DNA of 64,000 bases, taken from assembly GCF_004210375.1 (NCBI RefSeq), contig NC_134827.1, positions 99,170,672 through 99,234,671 on the forward strand, written 5' to 3'. A program made the translations under genes and the position numbers. The notes below the pieces were generated by a model. It was not told where the DNA came from and did not search any database. It saw only the letters and a list, made by a program, of their open reading frames with translations. Source of the stretch: Tachypleus tridentatus (Eukaryota > Arthropoda > Merostomata > Xiphosura > Limulidae). Below are positions 25,201-40,200 of this stretch, piece after piece. Position 1 is the stretch's first letter; every line of letters begins with the position of its first letter.

Positions 25201-28200
25201 TTGATAATGATACATCTGTGCACTGTGGGCCAGCTTTCGGTCTCCATTTGGCGAGGTTTTCTCTTTGTTACTGGGACCTGTCACTCCGTACGCTGGATAT
25301 TCCACATCAGCTGCTGCCTGGTTTTTCTTCTGAAACCTGGTCGGAAAACCCACCCAAAATATTCTTTTATTTCACGCAGGTGGTTAAATAGAACTTTTAT
25401 AAATTCAGGTATCTGAATGCCAGTCCCGAAAATTTCAATTTTTACTGCAATTCATAACAGTAATTACAAAATTGAGATTTTCAACGGATTGATTCGTTTG
25501 ATATTTGCCAGTAACATAGTTAGAGAATGTTCAGGTGAGTAAATGAGAGGTTGCTTTGAAACTCACAAACTGTTGGATTTGGCAGACTTGTCTGGAACAT
25601 CAATGAGGTCAGTCTTGTCACTGGTGATCAGTCCAGTGATTCAATGATGGTGACAGTCTGACATAGACTTCACGTGCGCACACTTGTGTGTGTGTGTGTG
25701 TTTACTGTTGAATAGATTTAATTTTTAATTTTACATTGTATCTAGTTTTGTTACTTCATTGCCTCAGCTAGTAAGAGATTTAGTACTACACGTACTAAGA
25801 TAAGTTGAGAGCGAATATCATTATTTAGCAAACTTATATGATAGTGTCAATGAATATTCATCTTAATATATCAGTACAAAAACACTTCATCAACTGACCA
25901 TATATTTATCGTAAGTCTGCAGAATATGTTTATTCATCAAAACTCATTAGATACTGATTATTAAAAAATGTACTTTATTTGTTTAGACAGAAGTGTGTTA
26001 AGAACATATCACTACAATGTAATAAATTACCACTTCCTTTATAACAACTTATCCACATGGATAAAATAACTTAAATATATTTTTTAATAACATCTAGAAA
26101 TTAAGCAAATTTCAATACACATTGTGAAGCAACAGCTACACACAACCATGATATGTGCAAGTTGGATAACACGTGTAATGATACATTTTTGTAATATATT
26201 TCCTTAATAAAACTGTTTTTGAGGTACCAGGCTCAAGCACCTAAAGTTTTGCTTTACAAAACAGTGCAGAAAGGGATTATAAAGGAAACCCAATATTTAT
26301 ATCAACTATCTCCATTTATCATGGCCTTGTTGTTGGTGCATTTAGATTTTAAGTTTCAGTGTTTATGGTTCAAACCTAATTGTGGCAAAAACATGCTCCA
26401 TATTTTGAAGCTATAGGTATACTATAAAGGTAACATCCAAATCCAACTGTTTAATTAACACAGATAATACCAAGAGTTGGAAGTAGTCTGACTGTTTGAA
26501 ATTCCAGATGAAAATGTACAAACAGCTCTGTGTCTTTGTTTTCTTAAATTCTCAAACAAACAAACTCAAAAACTAGTTGTATTGGGACAACAAAATTTTA
26601 TCAGAAGCTTATTGAAAGTAATACATTTTATTAAGAAGGTATGGACTTTCTACAGTGTTTCAAAACCATACTATACCACATACATAAATAGTTTTTATCA
26701 CAAACTACCATTACTTTTATTTCTTTATATTTCAAAAATACAAAATGATTATTTGAATCAAATATATGTCAGTGTAATGAATATTGTGAAAATTAATAAA
26801 CAAAATGTCCAGAACCAATAATTCTTACCATAACTTCATTTAGAAATGGGCTTGATATACTGACTGGGAAAGATGGGAAGCACTGTGCATACTTTTTAAA
26901 AAATATCAAATTTATATAGTGCTTATGTGTGCTTGACCTTAAGACTTTTTTTACACACAGATATAGCTAGTATTTGGCTTGAATATACCATTAGCAAACA
27001 ATCCCTACATAAATTAAGATGTTAATGGCAAAATCATATCAAAGCGTGAATTACATAATTATGTTCGACAAGTTTTTTTTAGAGTTAGTCAAGTTGTTAT
27101 GAAAGGATATCTTTCAGAGATATGGTATAAAACTTGTATAGAAAGTTTGTATATAACAATGATTTTGAAAATACAAAATCAGCAGATAATACAGCAATAG
27201 TAGATGATATAAAATTGTGATGAAATGTATTATAACTACATTTTTACAATACTTGGTACTACATAGAGCAGGCTGTTGCCAAAATTAACCACTGTTGGGA
27301 AGGGTATGTAACAATCCTTTCCAATACAAAATATTCATGAAATTAGACCATAAAGCTAAGAAATACTTTCGAGGATGATCATACTTCATTAACTTAGGGT
27401 TTAGTCACTAAATTTGTAAAGACGTGTTTAGATCTAAGAGTTAGAAACACATACGTCAGTGACTAAAGCCATCCATGTGCCCCAGATAAGAGTATGCAAC
27501 ATATTCAAGAAGGGTTTGTCTGGAAATAAAGCCAAAAGACTAAAAGTTTACCAAGATATGAATTTCAGTCATTATTCATGTTTAACTGTTGCATACCTCA
27601 AGCACTTGAAAACTGGAATACGTATTCATGATGTTCCATATAGAGACATACTGCACCTATGAATTTCTGTGCAATCAAACTGTTGACATGCACTGTACTA
27701 TAGATGGATTATGAAAAGCACACAAGTAGGTGTATTTTGCTTTGGACATGCAAACTTAATAAAAGTAGCCTTTTGGGATGGAAACTATGCTGCATAGCTG
27801 TTGTCAATATCAATGGTCATAAGACAGAACATGACTTGACTGTAAAGATGTGGTCGAAGTAATGTAACTGCTCAGCCTCTATGGTTGCGAATTTTGAATC
27901 AGTGTTATTCAACAACATAAATACAACACTATAAATTTGGTATTAAGAAGAAAATTAAGTTTTCTTAATGATAGTTAGTTGTAATTTATCTAAATGTTCT
28001 CAAACAGATTAATATAATATCAGAAAAAGAGAGAGTTGATTGGAATAGAAGGATGGTTCGAAAGATGTTCAGAAAATAAAAGACAGCACTTCCAATATGG
28101 AATATCTGCTTTTTTCAAATAACTCAAAGCAAGGTCACACTTGGAGATGGTATTAAAATGGCAGGAATTCAAACTAGGATGGGGAGTAACATTAATGTTC

Positions 28201-31200
28201 ATATCCCTAATGGCCTTCAAATGCGAGAGAAGTTCACCATGTTTAGGAGTGGAAGTTTCCACCAATATGTCACCAGAACAAAGTGTTTTGACTGACTCAG
28301 GAGAGCCAGCAAGCTCCTTCTGAATAAGAAAGGAGACATTTGTCCTAAAGATTTGTCTGATACAGAATGTAATATCAGAAAATGAGGTACAGTTAAAGAT
28401 TGAAGATTGTTGTTCAGAATTTTCAAGATGTGGTTGTTTACCTATGGTTTGTTTTCACTATTTTATTTTTATTTGGAGGATCCATAATAAAGAAAGAATA
28501 TTTTGATGCCGACTGACTCCACCTACTATGGAGCCCTACGAGGGGACACACTACAATGCCACACAAGGATGCTGCAGCAACGCCAGGGTTTCATGAACAC
28601 TATACCCAAATATCAACATCAGACACAATGTCCAGAACACCCACTGAGAACATCCAACACTGATACTCGGTTGACCCTACCCCAAGTGGACCAGCCGATT
28701 GACTCGGGGGACAGAGCACCCTAAGACGACGGTCTACAGGAATTCAAGACCAAAGTGGTGTGTCAGGGTTGGACCCACCAACCATCAGGACCCTCTCCTG
28801 AGGTTTCACAGGTCAACATGCATGGCAAACAGTGGATGAATGCTTAGATACCAGAAGAAGTAAACTGAAAGAACAGAACCTTCTCTGGAAGGTCTCCTCA
28901 CCACATACAGGAATCCACAGAGGAGTAAGGTCAAAGAGTAACATATGTAAAAAAAAAAAAAAAAACTGTATACATGTTACAGTGTTAATTTATCTACTCT
29001 TTCAGTTTACCTATTCTGGGAGGTCCCATCACCATGTACAGGAATCCACACCAAGGGAAAAAGTGAGAGAGAGAGAGAAAGACAGTGCTGACCTGATGTT
29101 TAATCTGAAATAACCTGTAACATAAATAAGAAACTCATTCAATGAAATTATAAAATCAATAATTGGCTCAAGACATGATGAAAAGTAATTATTTTGTTTT
29201 GCTGTTGTAAATGTTTTATCTGAAGCCATGTGAGTTCATCATTCTCCATTCGATAGGTACAGAAAAGTAAACAATGTAAAGACAAGGTGAATATTCCGTT
29301 TAAACAAAAATGTGATATTTTTATCTTTTTTTTTTACAACAAATATCACAATTTGTTGACGTTTGACCCTCAATTTGACTTGAACAAGTGAATCTAAATT
29401 ACATGAAAGTTTCAAGTATCCTCAAACATGTAACTCAGGAACCTAGAACTGTTTGTTAGCATGTAACATATTCAGTTTTTGTTCACTTCCTTCCTCACGA
29501 AAACTTAAATTTTAGTGAAAAAACGATGACATAGAGGCCTAATCTATCATTTGCTTTGTTACTTCTGCTGCAGCCGACTAGTTTTACTGAATTCAAAGCT
29601 CATTAATGTTTCATGGAAGAGCACAAGTAGTGAATTAAGAATAGATTAGGCTTCTAAATAAATAAACAGTTCGACCGCTGAATAACAATGGGCAATTAAC
29701 TATGCAAGTACGTCATATTATCAAAAATACAAAAGAATTATAAGTTATAACTGGTGAGTAAAACATAGCTTCTGAATGTGGGTTTGTTTCTAAACACAAA
29801 AGTTTAAAATACAAAATGTAAAAGAACCAATCTTTAAACATAGACTTCCTTTTACCTTACGTGTGTAGTTTTTCAGTATTTATCATTATATTTATTACAG
29901 CCCCTGGTGGATCATTCTCCGGCGAGCTTAAGAGTTCATAGCGCTAAAATAATTTAGGAGCATTAACATTGCAAATATCACCTGTTCCGATCAATAACAG
30001 ATTAAATTTACTCTTACATACCAGATAAAACAATTTTGTCTCAGATTATTAAAAAGACAAAGAAAACATCATGTGCATGCACGAAGGTGAAATGAAGTGA
30101 AAAATGTTAACACTAACTTAAACAAAAACAGATATACATCTCATGCTATTTAGTAAAATCATGTTGAAATAGAAACTAAAGGTCAGATAAAAGAAAATAA
30201 CGTGGCATAAAATAAGATTTCAAAACATACCACTAATAACCTTATGTATCTCAAGCTTACCTACGGGTTAATTGCATTACTGTGGTCTTTGGTTTCACAA
30301 CATCAATTTGTCTTCACAAATGAAGCATTAAACACCAGGAGAGAAATAAACAATTGATGTAACACCTTTCAGACGTAAGACCAATTGATATAAAAAACGA
30401 CATATTAAAATGGTTTAGTAATATAAAGTACCCATTCACATCACAGTAATGAAAAATTCGCATTTGTCATGATACCATTTCAAATTTTAAAAACGTCGTA
30501 CTTATTAAAGCATTTCCTGTTTTTTAAAAAAATCATAGTAGTTTATTAATTAATTCGAGGTAAACGATGGGAAACATTTAGGTTAACCCTAGCACAATAA
30601 AGAACTCTTACGAACTAGCAAAATAAGACACATTTGACCAGAAACGTAGGCCTCGATACGACTTTTCACTAACTTCAACAGGATGCTTACATTCAGTTTC
30701 GCAATACTAAAAACAGCGTAAAGAAATTTTTTTTTTACGAGTAGAACAAACGAAGTGACTTTTAAAAATATTTTTTGCAACATTTCCAAAATATTAAACT
30801 TTTTTACACACTAAAACTTAGGGTTTCTCTGATTTCATCCACTGCTATCCAATCAGCCGAAATACATTTGGATCAAAATTATGAATAAATTAAAATAAAT
30901 ACGTATATTATCAGACTTCTTAAAACTTGTATATAACTTAAAAATTATGAATTTAAACCATGAATTATGAAACAGAAAAATAATTCAGTCTTTAGCTAGA
31001 TTTTTTTATCTTTTGATGTTGTGATAAATATTAGCGTGGAGTAGTCTTTTAACACACACAAGTGTATTACAAAATAAAGAAACACAATTTCAAGTTTGAA
31101 TTTTTATGTCTATAGTTAATAGTAACACTTTCGTGACGTTCAAATTATTCGAATAGTGTTTTCGGTTTTAAGTTTTAAATTCATACAGCTTTCTATCAGA

Positions 31201-34200
31201 CTTTTTTTAATATCTAGGTAAAACTCATATCTTATAAAACAGAATACCTCTTCTTTGCTTGTTTGTTTCGAATTTCGTGCAAAGCTACACAAGGCTATCC
31301 ACGCTAGTCGTCCCTGATTTAGCAGTGTAAGACTAGACTCACTAGAGGGAAGGCAACTAGTTATCACCATCCACTGCCAACTCTTGGGCTACTCTTTTAC
31401 CAATGAATTATAACACCCCCACCGCTGAAAGGGCGAGCATGTTTGGTGTGACAGGGATTCGAACCCGCGACCCTCGTATTACGATTCGAATGCCCTAACC
31501 AGCTGGCCATGCCGGGCCATTATGTTGATGTATAGGCAAGTAAAACAACGATTTTCGCTCACCCCTAAAACTAATAACGAATTGAAGAAGGTATAGAAGG
31601 AAGACTGCAATTCATTTGAATAGCTTTGGCAGATTTCATTTATCTGTTTCGAAGTCTCTTCAGTGTGTCCACGTGTTTGACGCTTGTAACCTAAACATAT
31701 ACAGCATACGAGCTGAACTGCCTAGAGATCCGATCCACAGTTTCAGGGAAACTCGTACTTAATTCAGAAGATCTGACTGGAAAAACAGGTAAGCTAGTCA
31801 GCAAATCGCCTATTATACGGCTGAGCCGAATGTCGCCTATGGTTAGCGTACTCGGATAAGGAATCTGAGATTTCATGGTTCGCATCCTGTTGCCACAAAA
31901 ACCAACTTGGCGCTTTGAAGTTGTAAGTGAGCTATAACAGTGACGATTAAATCCCACTAATAGGGCCATACAAAAGAAGCCAAATAACACTGTACAACAA
32001 AGTTTTTGTTTCTTGAACACTGTTGGGTGTGCCTTATAGATTTTTGGCTGCTGATCACGAAAATCTCATCCAAATTTGCTCATCACATATCGTTTCATCG
32101 AAATATTCAGTTTTGCTACAATGGAAAAACGATATCAGGGCAACTGGAATCCGTCAATACTTGCTGACTACTGTTGGACACTGCAACGTGATGCACCGGA
32201 CATTTAATACAAACGAAAATCAGGAGCAAAACACTTTTGATTATGTTGAACTTAATAGCGTATTAGAAACATAAACGCAATTAAATACGTTATTGCCGGT
32301 AAACAGTTAACTGTCTATTTCTCAGAGTTCCTACGTGATGAAGCAAAACCAAAACTATATTTGTGCATACCCACTAGGTGCTTGTCACAATCAGCAAAAA
32401 ACTTTTCAGGAAGCAAAACTTTAAAAAAAAAATTGTTGTGCAGTGTAATTGGTGGTGGGTGTTCTTAACTGCCCGCTTTCCCTCTGGAGTCTAGGCTATC
32501 ATATCATCCAAACTAGGAATGGTGACTCACAGATAAACCATGGGTAGATTTACACGACAAATTCTAGAACAAACAAGCCTACGGTGCTACCGTTAACTGT
32601 AAGAAGGATTAATGTTACAATTATATAACTCTAACAACTGAAAATATGCGTTCAGCAGCATTTTATTCCTGCCGAAACCTTGGACCTTCCGATTCTCAGC
32701 CTGGTGAGCTAACCCCTAACATAAGCCCAGCCCAAATCTACTAAAGACTTGAAACATACATATCAATACATTATCCTTAAAAACAATTTTCCATGGAGGT
32801 TTTAATGAAGACCGTTAAAACCTTTTAGAGAGAGAGAGCACAGGGTATTCAGGAACTTTGGAAAACAAAAACATATTGAGAAAACCGGTTATCAAAGAGG
32901 CACTAGGCTTACTGCGCGTGCAAGAACTTTTTTTTTTTTTACACTCCATAATTCAGCATGTGTATCAAGAGTTACCTGCTGAGCGTGCAGCCTGTACAGT
33001 TTCCTGCCAAGTGTTGAAAACATCGCAAGAATCGACCTAAGTTAACAATGATAGACTAGAAGGAAGGCAGCTTGTCATTGTTAACTTACGACGACTCTTG
33101 CGATGTTTTCAACACTTGGCAGGAAACCGTGTACAGATTGCATGTTTAGTGGGTAACTCTTGAATACTGGGATTGGCTACACATTATAACGGCCCCACGG
33201 TTAATACAGTAAGCATGTTCAGTGACGAGGATTCGAACCTGCGTCCCTCAGATTACAGGTAGAACGCCCTAGCCACCTGGCTATGCCCGGTGACGTAAGA
33301 AACAAAACACAAATAAGCAGTTTTAGTAAATATCACTCACCCCATACACTTAATAAAAAATATATCCACAGTAGTATTACATCAAACATTTTAGTACAAT
33401 TTTTATGGCCTCATGACATTTCAGAGGCATAAGAATACATGTTTCACGTGCATGTATTCGAAAACTCTATCAATAATCCCTTGAAAACTATATACACCTT
33501 ATGAAGTCCAATCTCAAGCCAAGATACCTATGATTTGCGATTTTTTACTCAAAGCCATAGACTTGTTCGTGTGAGACATTAATGGAATGCCTTATAAAAT
33601 GAGAATGTTTTGTTTGTTTGCTTGGTTTCGAATTTCGCACAAAGCTACTCAAGAGCTATTTGCGCTAGCCGTCCCTAATTTAGCAGTGTAAGATAGAGGG
33701 AAGGCAGCTAGTCATCACCACACAACGCCAACTCTTTACCAACGAATGGTAGGACTGACCGTCACATTATAACGGCTCCACGGCTGAAAGGGCATGTTCG
33801 GTGCGGTGGAGATTCGAGCCCGCGACCTTCGGATTACTAGTCGAACACTTTAACTCACCTGGCCATGCCGGGCAAATGAGAAATGAATCATTGAAGGTTC
33901 GTACTCGTTTAATCACTGCAATAAGGCTACACCCGTGATTTTATTTAATATAGAAGCAAGAAATGAGTTTTGGAACGCACAGAAGACCATATAAATTCTA
34001 AGATTAACCTATCTTCTCTATAGGTATTCAACTCAAACTTAGGATTGATTCTGTTCAAATTATAGAAAACATTATATACGTTTTTTATTACAAATTCACA
34101 ATATATAACTATTATAGTCTGAAGTTCTTGTTGTTTGTTATTACGCACAAAGCTACACAAAGAACTATATGTGATTTCTTAATGACAGTTATGGAAACCT

Positions 34201-37200
34201 AGTTTTCAGCATTTAGCAGTACAAGTCCGCTGACAAATTTGCCGCTGAGTCATGGGGGAACATACTCAGAAGTACACTTACATAACATATAATTACGCGT
34301 TCATCAAATTAACTCGACAAACGTCCAGAAATCGACGGGAATGTGCAAAAACATCTGTCAGAATTTGACCACTGAATTTTATTTTCGTAATTGCCTATTG
34401 GTGTGTTTTACGACGAAGCTCTTTTAATGAGTGGCATTTATAATCTAATGACAGAATAAACTGAATAAATGACTGGATTTCAAAATTCATAATTGATGAA
34501 AGCTTTTTTTTTTTTAATAACTTGTTTTATATGACCAAGCTACTTACCAACTGTCCAGCAAACCTCCAAAAGCCTTGGATTTCTCCATTTTACTACAGTT
34601 TTCAATAGTACCTTCTGTTTAAAAGATAAGAACAAAGGTTGTAAAGACAAACCTTGCTGTTCTGAGACTCGACTGGGAATGACAGGCATGCTGGCATTTC
34701 AAGTTCTATAAAAATTCTTCAACCGTCGTATATAGAACAGATGTCCGAAAGGAGGCTGCGCAGAAGTTTAGCCAATATCGTCTGTCATTAGCTTCATCAA
34801 AATGAACGTGCAAACGGGAAAATAACTTGCGATCAAATTATATCCCCGTCTCCTTTCCTATTCCACGAAACACGGCAAAAAAAAAAACTTACGAAATTTA
34901 AATCATTTTCGGTTCTAAAAATCACGGACACATTTTCTTAAAGTTTAATTTGTAAGTAAAGAACTACACGTGCGTGCTATACGTTTAACGATACTAATGA
35001 ATTGTTTGGAAAAGAAACACAGTAACAAGTTCCTTTCAAAATAATGTACATTCCTCTAAAAAAAAAAATAAAAAAATTACACGCAATAAAATTCCTTTAT
35101 TGAAAAAGTTTAACTCATTTAATCCAAGGTTTTGTAAACTTTCAGGGTTATTCAAGTAATTTACTGAGAATTAACTTGAAACTTGTTTGTCATTAAAAAA
35201 ACAATAAATAAAGGCTTAGCATAATAATAATAATGTTTGTTGCTAAGCGTTCAGCTGCATAATGAGCTAACTGCTGTTTGCACTCCAGAGACCTAACTCA
35301 GGGTTTTACAATTATATCACAAACTTACCGCTGGCCAAGTGGAGATAGTGTAATAATACAATACCACCAAACCCTTGGCAACGCATGCTCATAGAGTAAT
35401 AAATTACAAAAATAACTGTTGGGGAGGGGCTCTCAAAGTTGAGATAGGATGACGATAGAAGGTCAAAACGTTGTTTGCTCTTCTACATAAAAATTTTCTC
35501 AACCCAAACCAGCCGTTTTTAAATATATATTTTTCTCTACAAGCGGGTTTTCTCGTTATCACTGACAAAAAATATTATGTAGGTGTTTCGAATTATGTAG
35601 TTATGTGTGCGAAGAAGAAATTAGTTCCTTTGTTATGTTAATATAATATTACTCGTCCATTCCACCACATTCTGAATGTTTAACAAAAATTTAACAATGT
35701 AAATCAACTACTATACTAATATTTAATACAATATGTTCTTGCATAAGACCCTGTTCTCTAACATCTATTATTAAAACACCAGTTAGTTTAAGAAGGTCCA
35801 AACATTTTTTTTTTTTAATTACTGATGTTATTTCTACTGTCAAAAAGTAATTTCGGGTAAAATAATTACCGTCTATTCTTAAATCTATCAGACCCTTCGG
35901 GTCCCCTCTTGGTTGAACCTCCCCGAGGGTCTTTACGGGCATACTTACGCTACTGGCCAGAAAGTTTGTGTGTTTTTTTAACCACACGAACAACAAAGCC
36001 ACCACACTCCTTTCCTCTCACAAACAAGATTTAATCTTAAGCCTAACAAAACCAGTTGTTTTATATTGTATTCAATTATTCTGTATTCTTCTGCAAACAC
36101 TCAAAGAGACAGCATCATCAGCGACAGACAACACCAACGTTTCACAAAATATTTAAATCGGAAAGTAGAGGTTTATCATTCACTCAAGCTCATACTAATC
36201 ATGTATGACAATCTTTGTGCATTATCTACTTTACTTTATCTAAACACTTTTGATAACAAGAGAAGAATAAAAAAGGTACAGTAATACCGCCAGAACACTT
36301 GATTTCATTATTTCCGCTTCAACTTTACGTCAAAGCGACAACCATTACGATTATATAACATATTTTCATTGTTTAGAATATGTAGATATATTTTTTAAAC
36401 AATTAAATATTCAAACGATTTTCCGATACTTCAAAGCATTAGATGTCGCTATCAATACAAATCGTCGCTCCTGAATATCTAACGTAACTCTTTATTAAGT
36501 CTGTAATTGTTATCAGAATAAAAAAGTTAATTACTGATGCGTTATCAAGGGAAAACATGCATTATTAATTTAAGAGAAGTTTAGATTAATCAACCCTAGT
36601 AAAGATTAGAGCTTATCTTGTTGAACTTCGAAGTGAACACTGTAATCAAAATATAAGCTAAAAATACAAACTTCGGATAGCATACACGATTTAGGTTATA
36701 GTAGGTGTTTTTTTAATACTAACGTGTTGTACATATTTGAAGTAACACAATTTTTGGCTAAACCTATTTAACCGTGTAGTTAAAAATGTAAGCATAATAC
36801 ATTATGTATAAACTATATCTGAATTATTTCACATTTTGTGCTAACCTAACACTAACAGAAGTATACTTTTCTCATTTTCTTCACATATTACAAATATACT
36901 AGCTAAACTACTCGGAGAGCCATATATAAATAACTTTGGTCATCCACGTGTGTTTGATACCACATAAATATCAATATTAAATGATTTGTCTGAAACAGTA
37001 ATTCGGAATTCCTATGCTATGTTATCACAAATGAAATCTGTGATACATTTGTGATTAAATGGAATTGTGTGTATATTCAAACAATAAACTTGCAGCTGGG
37101 TCACAAACAATATCAGATGCAAATATTATATCCTTTAATATTTTATGAGCTGCTAGGTGATCTTCACGTTTTAATAATCTGTATTAGTGGGACTGGCCAG

Positions 37201-40200
37201 TTAATTCTGTAGGTTTTAATAGCCTGTCTTGGTATGACTGTCCCAAGACAAACATTTCTGAATATCTTCATGTGATTTAAGAACTAATTTCACTCCCCCT
37301 TTCTGGTAATTACTTAAATGTTAAATAATGCATGATTTTGGATTAAGCAACTGTCTTCACTAACTGCAACACATTAAGTCATTGTAAACAACAAAAAAAT
37401 TACATTATTGTTGAAAAGAACTATTAAGTACTGGTCATGTAGCATATAAACAAAACATGGTACATAATAAACCCACAGAGCATGGTCAAAAAATGTCACA
37501 CACCAAGTTCACAGAGCACAGAGTTTGCACATGCATATCAACCAACGATCTTTGAAACACAAAACTTTTAAAGTAAAGAAAAATACTCTGAAAATGCTGG
37601 TGAATTAATAAATAGAAAATGAAATGCAAAGTAAATTATAAGAACAAATTAAAACTGTTCTACAGGGATCTGTACTTTGAAATAGGCTTCTTAACTGTGA
37701 TAAAGTCTTGAATAGCAAGGGAATACAAGAAACAATTTCAATAATTAGAAAACCTGAAATTTCCTGTAAATAAACAGAAGTGAATAAATGGTTAAACTTT
37801 ACAACTTTTCCCTTAAAGTGTACTGCAACAATCACTGCTTGTTTCATAAGCATGATGAATATTGTCAGTACAGTGTTCTTTGGTAACACAGTAGCAAGGA
37901 TATCAAAAGTGACTGAACGTATTTAAAACAGATGTATATACACATAAGAAACATGATATGGCCATATTCGATGGAAGAGGTTAATTTGTGCAGACCATCC
38001 ATGGGAGTTCTATTAATCCTATGATGTACGAATAATGAATCTTTCAATTTTGTAAATGAAATGCACAATGCAAGGTGTTCAATTCCTTAACGGAACATGA
38101 TTGGATAATTAACTGATGAAAAATAAAGCTGCAACCATATAACTACAGATTTTTATTTGTTTGTAGATATCAAAAACTGCACAATGGGCAATCTGTTCTC
38201 TGCCCACCACACACATATCAAAACTTGTTTTTGGTATCATTAAAGTCTATATATCTCATACTGTATTGCATGGAGATAAATAACTAAAGAAATAGACAAC
38301 TAGTAAAGAAAAATGGGGGTTGGAATCAAGAGGCACTTTCTGTTTGGTTTTTGAATTTTGCACAAACCACATGAGGGCTATCTGTGATAGTCATCCCTAA
38401 TGTAGCAGTGTAAGACTAGAGGGAAGGCAGCTAGTCATCACCATACAACAACTCTTGAGCTACTTTCTTTTTTACCAAGGAATATTAGGACTGACCATAA
38501 CATTATAATGTTCCCATGACTGAAGGGACAAGCCTGTTTGGCGAGATGGAGATTCAAACTCACAACCCTCAGATTACGAGTCAAGTGTTCAAACCACCTG
38601 ATCATACCAAGCCGCCAAGAGACTTATTCTGCATCTTAGGGCTAACTCAATTGTCTTATAATGTCTGACTTGGTAGAGTATTAGAATATGATTGAATGTG
38701 AAGCTTCAGTCAGTGAAAATATGATTAAAACTGTTTCTGTTACTCATATAGACATACAACTGTTTGCATATATTTTTGAGGGCTAGTTTACACAATAGCT
38801 GGTCTAGAGACTAAAGGTGATTCATAAGAAACCACAAAATTTGTCTACTTTTCATGAAGTTCAGTGTCACCTGTAAAAGTATTAATATTGGACATTTAGC
38901 TGAATAAACAGACCTGAAACTTTGATTAAATACTCTATTTTTTTTGTATTCTCATAAAGTGGTTAGTTTGAATTCATAATTTTTTGTTATTTGTATACGT
39001 TACTCATATTTGTAGGCAGTTTATGGTTTTAACTCATCAAAATATTAACCACAATGTTTTATACTTTCAACGAAGGAAATAAGTGGAATTATAGCTATTA
39101 ACACTACATACTTAATTTTAATATATATAATGTAGACAAACATGCCAGGTTGAGAAGACATGCCTTCTTTATTGAGATTCATTCTTTGTGAATACAGTTG
39201 TTAAAATCATATCTTAAAGTATGAAAACCTGTTTCATGTTTTGTTTTCACTTGAGTGGAATGTTTTGACTAAAATACTTCAGTTGTGTGCATGCTACTGA
39301 ATGTATTTAAAACAGATGTATATACACATAAGAAACTGATGTAATTTAAATATCAAATAAAGTTCACAAACCTTAATAGAGATTTCTCAGAAGAATACAA
39401 TGTATCACCCCGATTTTTCTAATTCACTACTGTTCTTTTTTTTGTCTTTCCCATCACACGAGAATTTGCAGTTTTGATGACTCAGTAAACTGCCCGTTGC
39501 CCAAGAGTTCAGAAATTTTATCCATTAATGAATGTTTTGTCTTTTTTTACAACAAAAATCGGGCATTTTAAAATAAGTCATATCCTAGCAACTGAATTTT
39601 TAAGTTGAATGCATATTTATTGAGTTCAAAAAAACAGATTTTCAAAATATTTCACATTGACAGAATATCAAAGTTAATAATTAACTTGTTGTAAAGAATA
39701 CAAGTGTTACAATGTTTTCTTCACACAATCATATATATATAGGAAAATTAAATAAACAGTACATTGTATAGTGATATAGATATAATTGTGTGTGTTCATT
39801 CCTCTTTTGTAAGTTTCATTGATTATAATCATAGTAATATTATTAGCAACAGCAGTAAAAGTAAAAATATTCCCAGTAGATAAAGAAGTTAATATTAGAA
39901 CTACACACTCACCTGTAAAACAGATTCCAGCAGCAATAACTCCAAATATAGAAGCTGCACTACATCCTGCTACAATTGCTTAATATAAAAAAACAGACAT
40001 TCAAAAACATGTTTCTTGTTTCTCCAATGACATTTCACATTTACATAATATCAATCCAAACGAGTAAACACTTAAAACAACTTGTAAACAATATGCTACT
40101 TACTGATCTCTTTAATATTTTGACAAATTAATTTATTTTAAATTTCAATGTTAAAAATAAATGAATTTGTAGTTATTTAGAATATCATTAATTTTTCATG

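Larger units (their letters stand above)
25337..39912. other. NPDC1 intron 4 (14.6 kb)
   Basis: The largest intron of the window. It holds a LINE ORF1 remnant at 28.0-28.4 kb, a GC-richer stretch of unknown origin at 28.5-28.85 kb, six or more SINE pieces (31.3-38.6 kb), a SINE-centred palindrome (32.96-33.17 kb) and a hammerhead-like repeat (35.44-35.58 kb). The 36-bp block near 37916 recurs almost exactly near 39301. The frame at 27459-27662 is unassigned. No exon bridging exons 4 and 5 was found. Confidence 0.65.
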
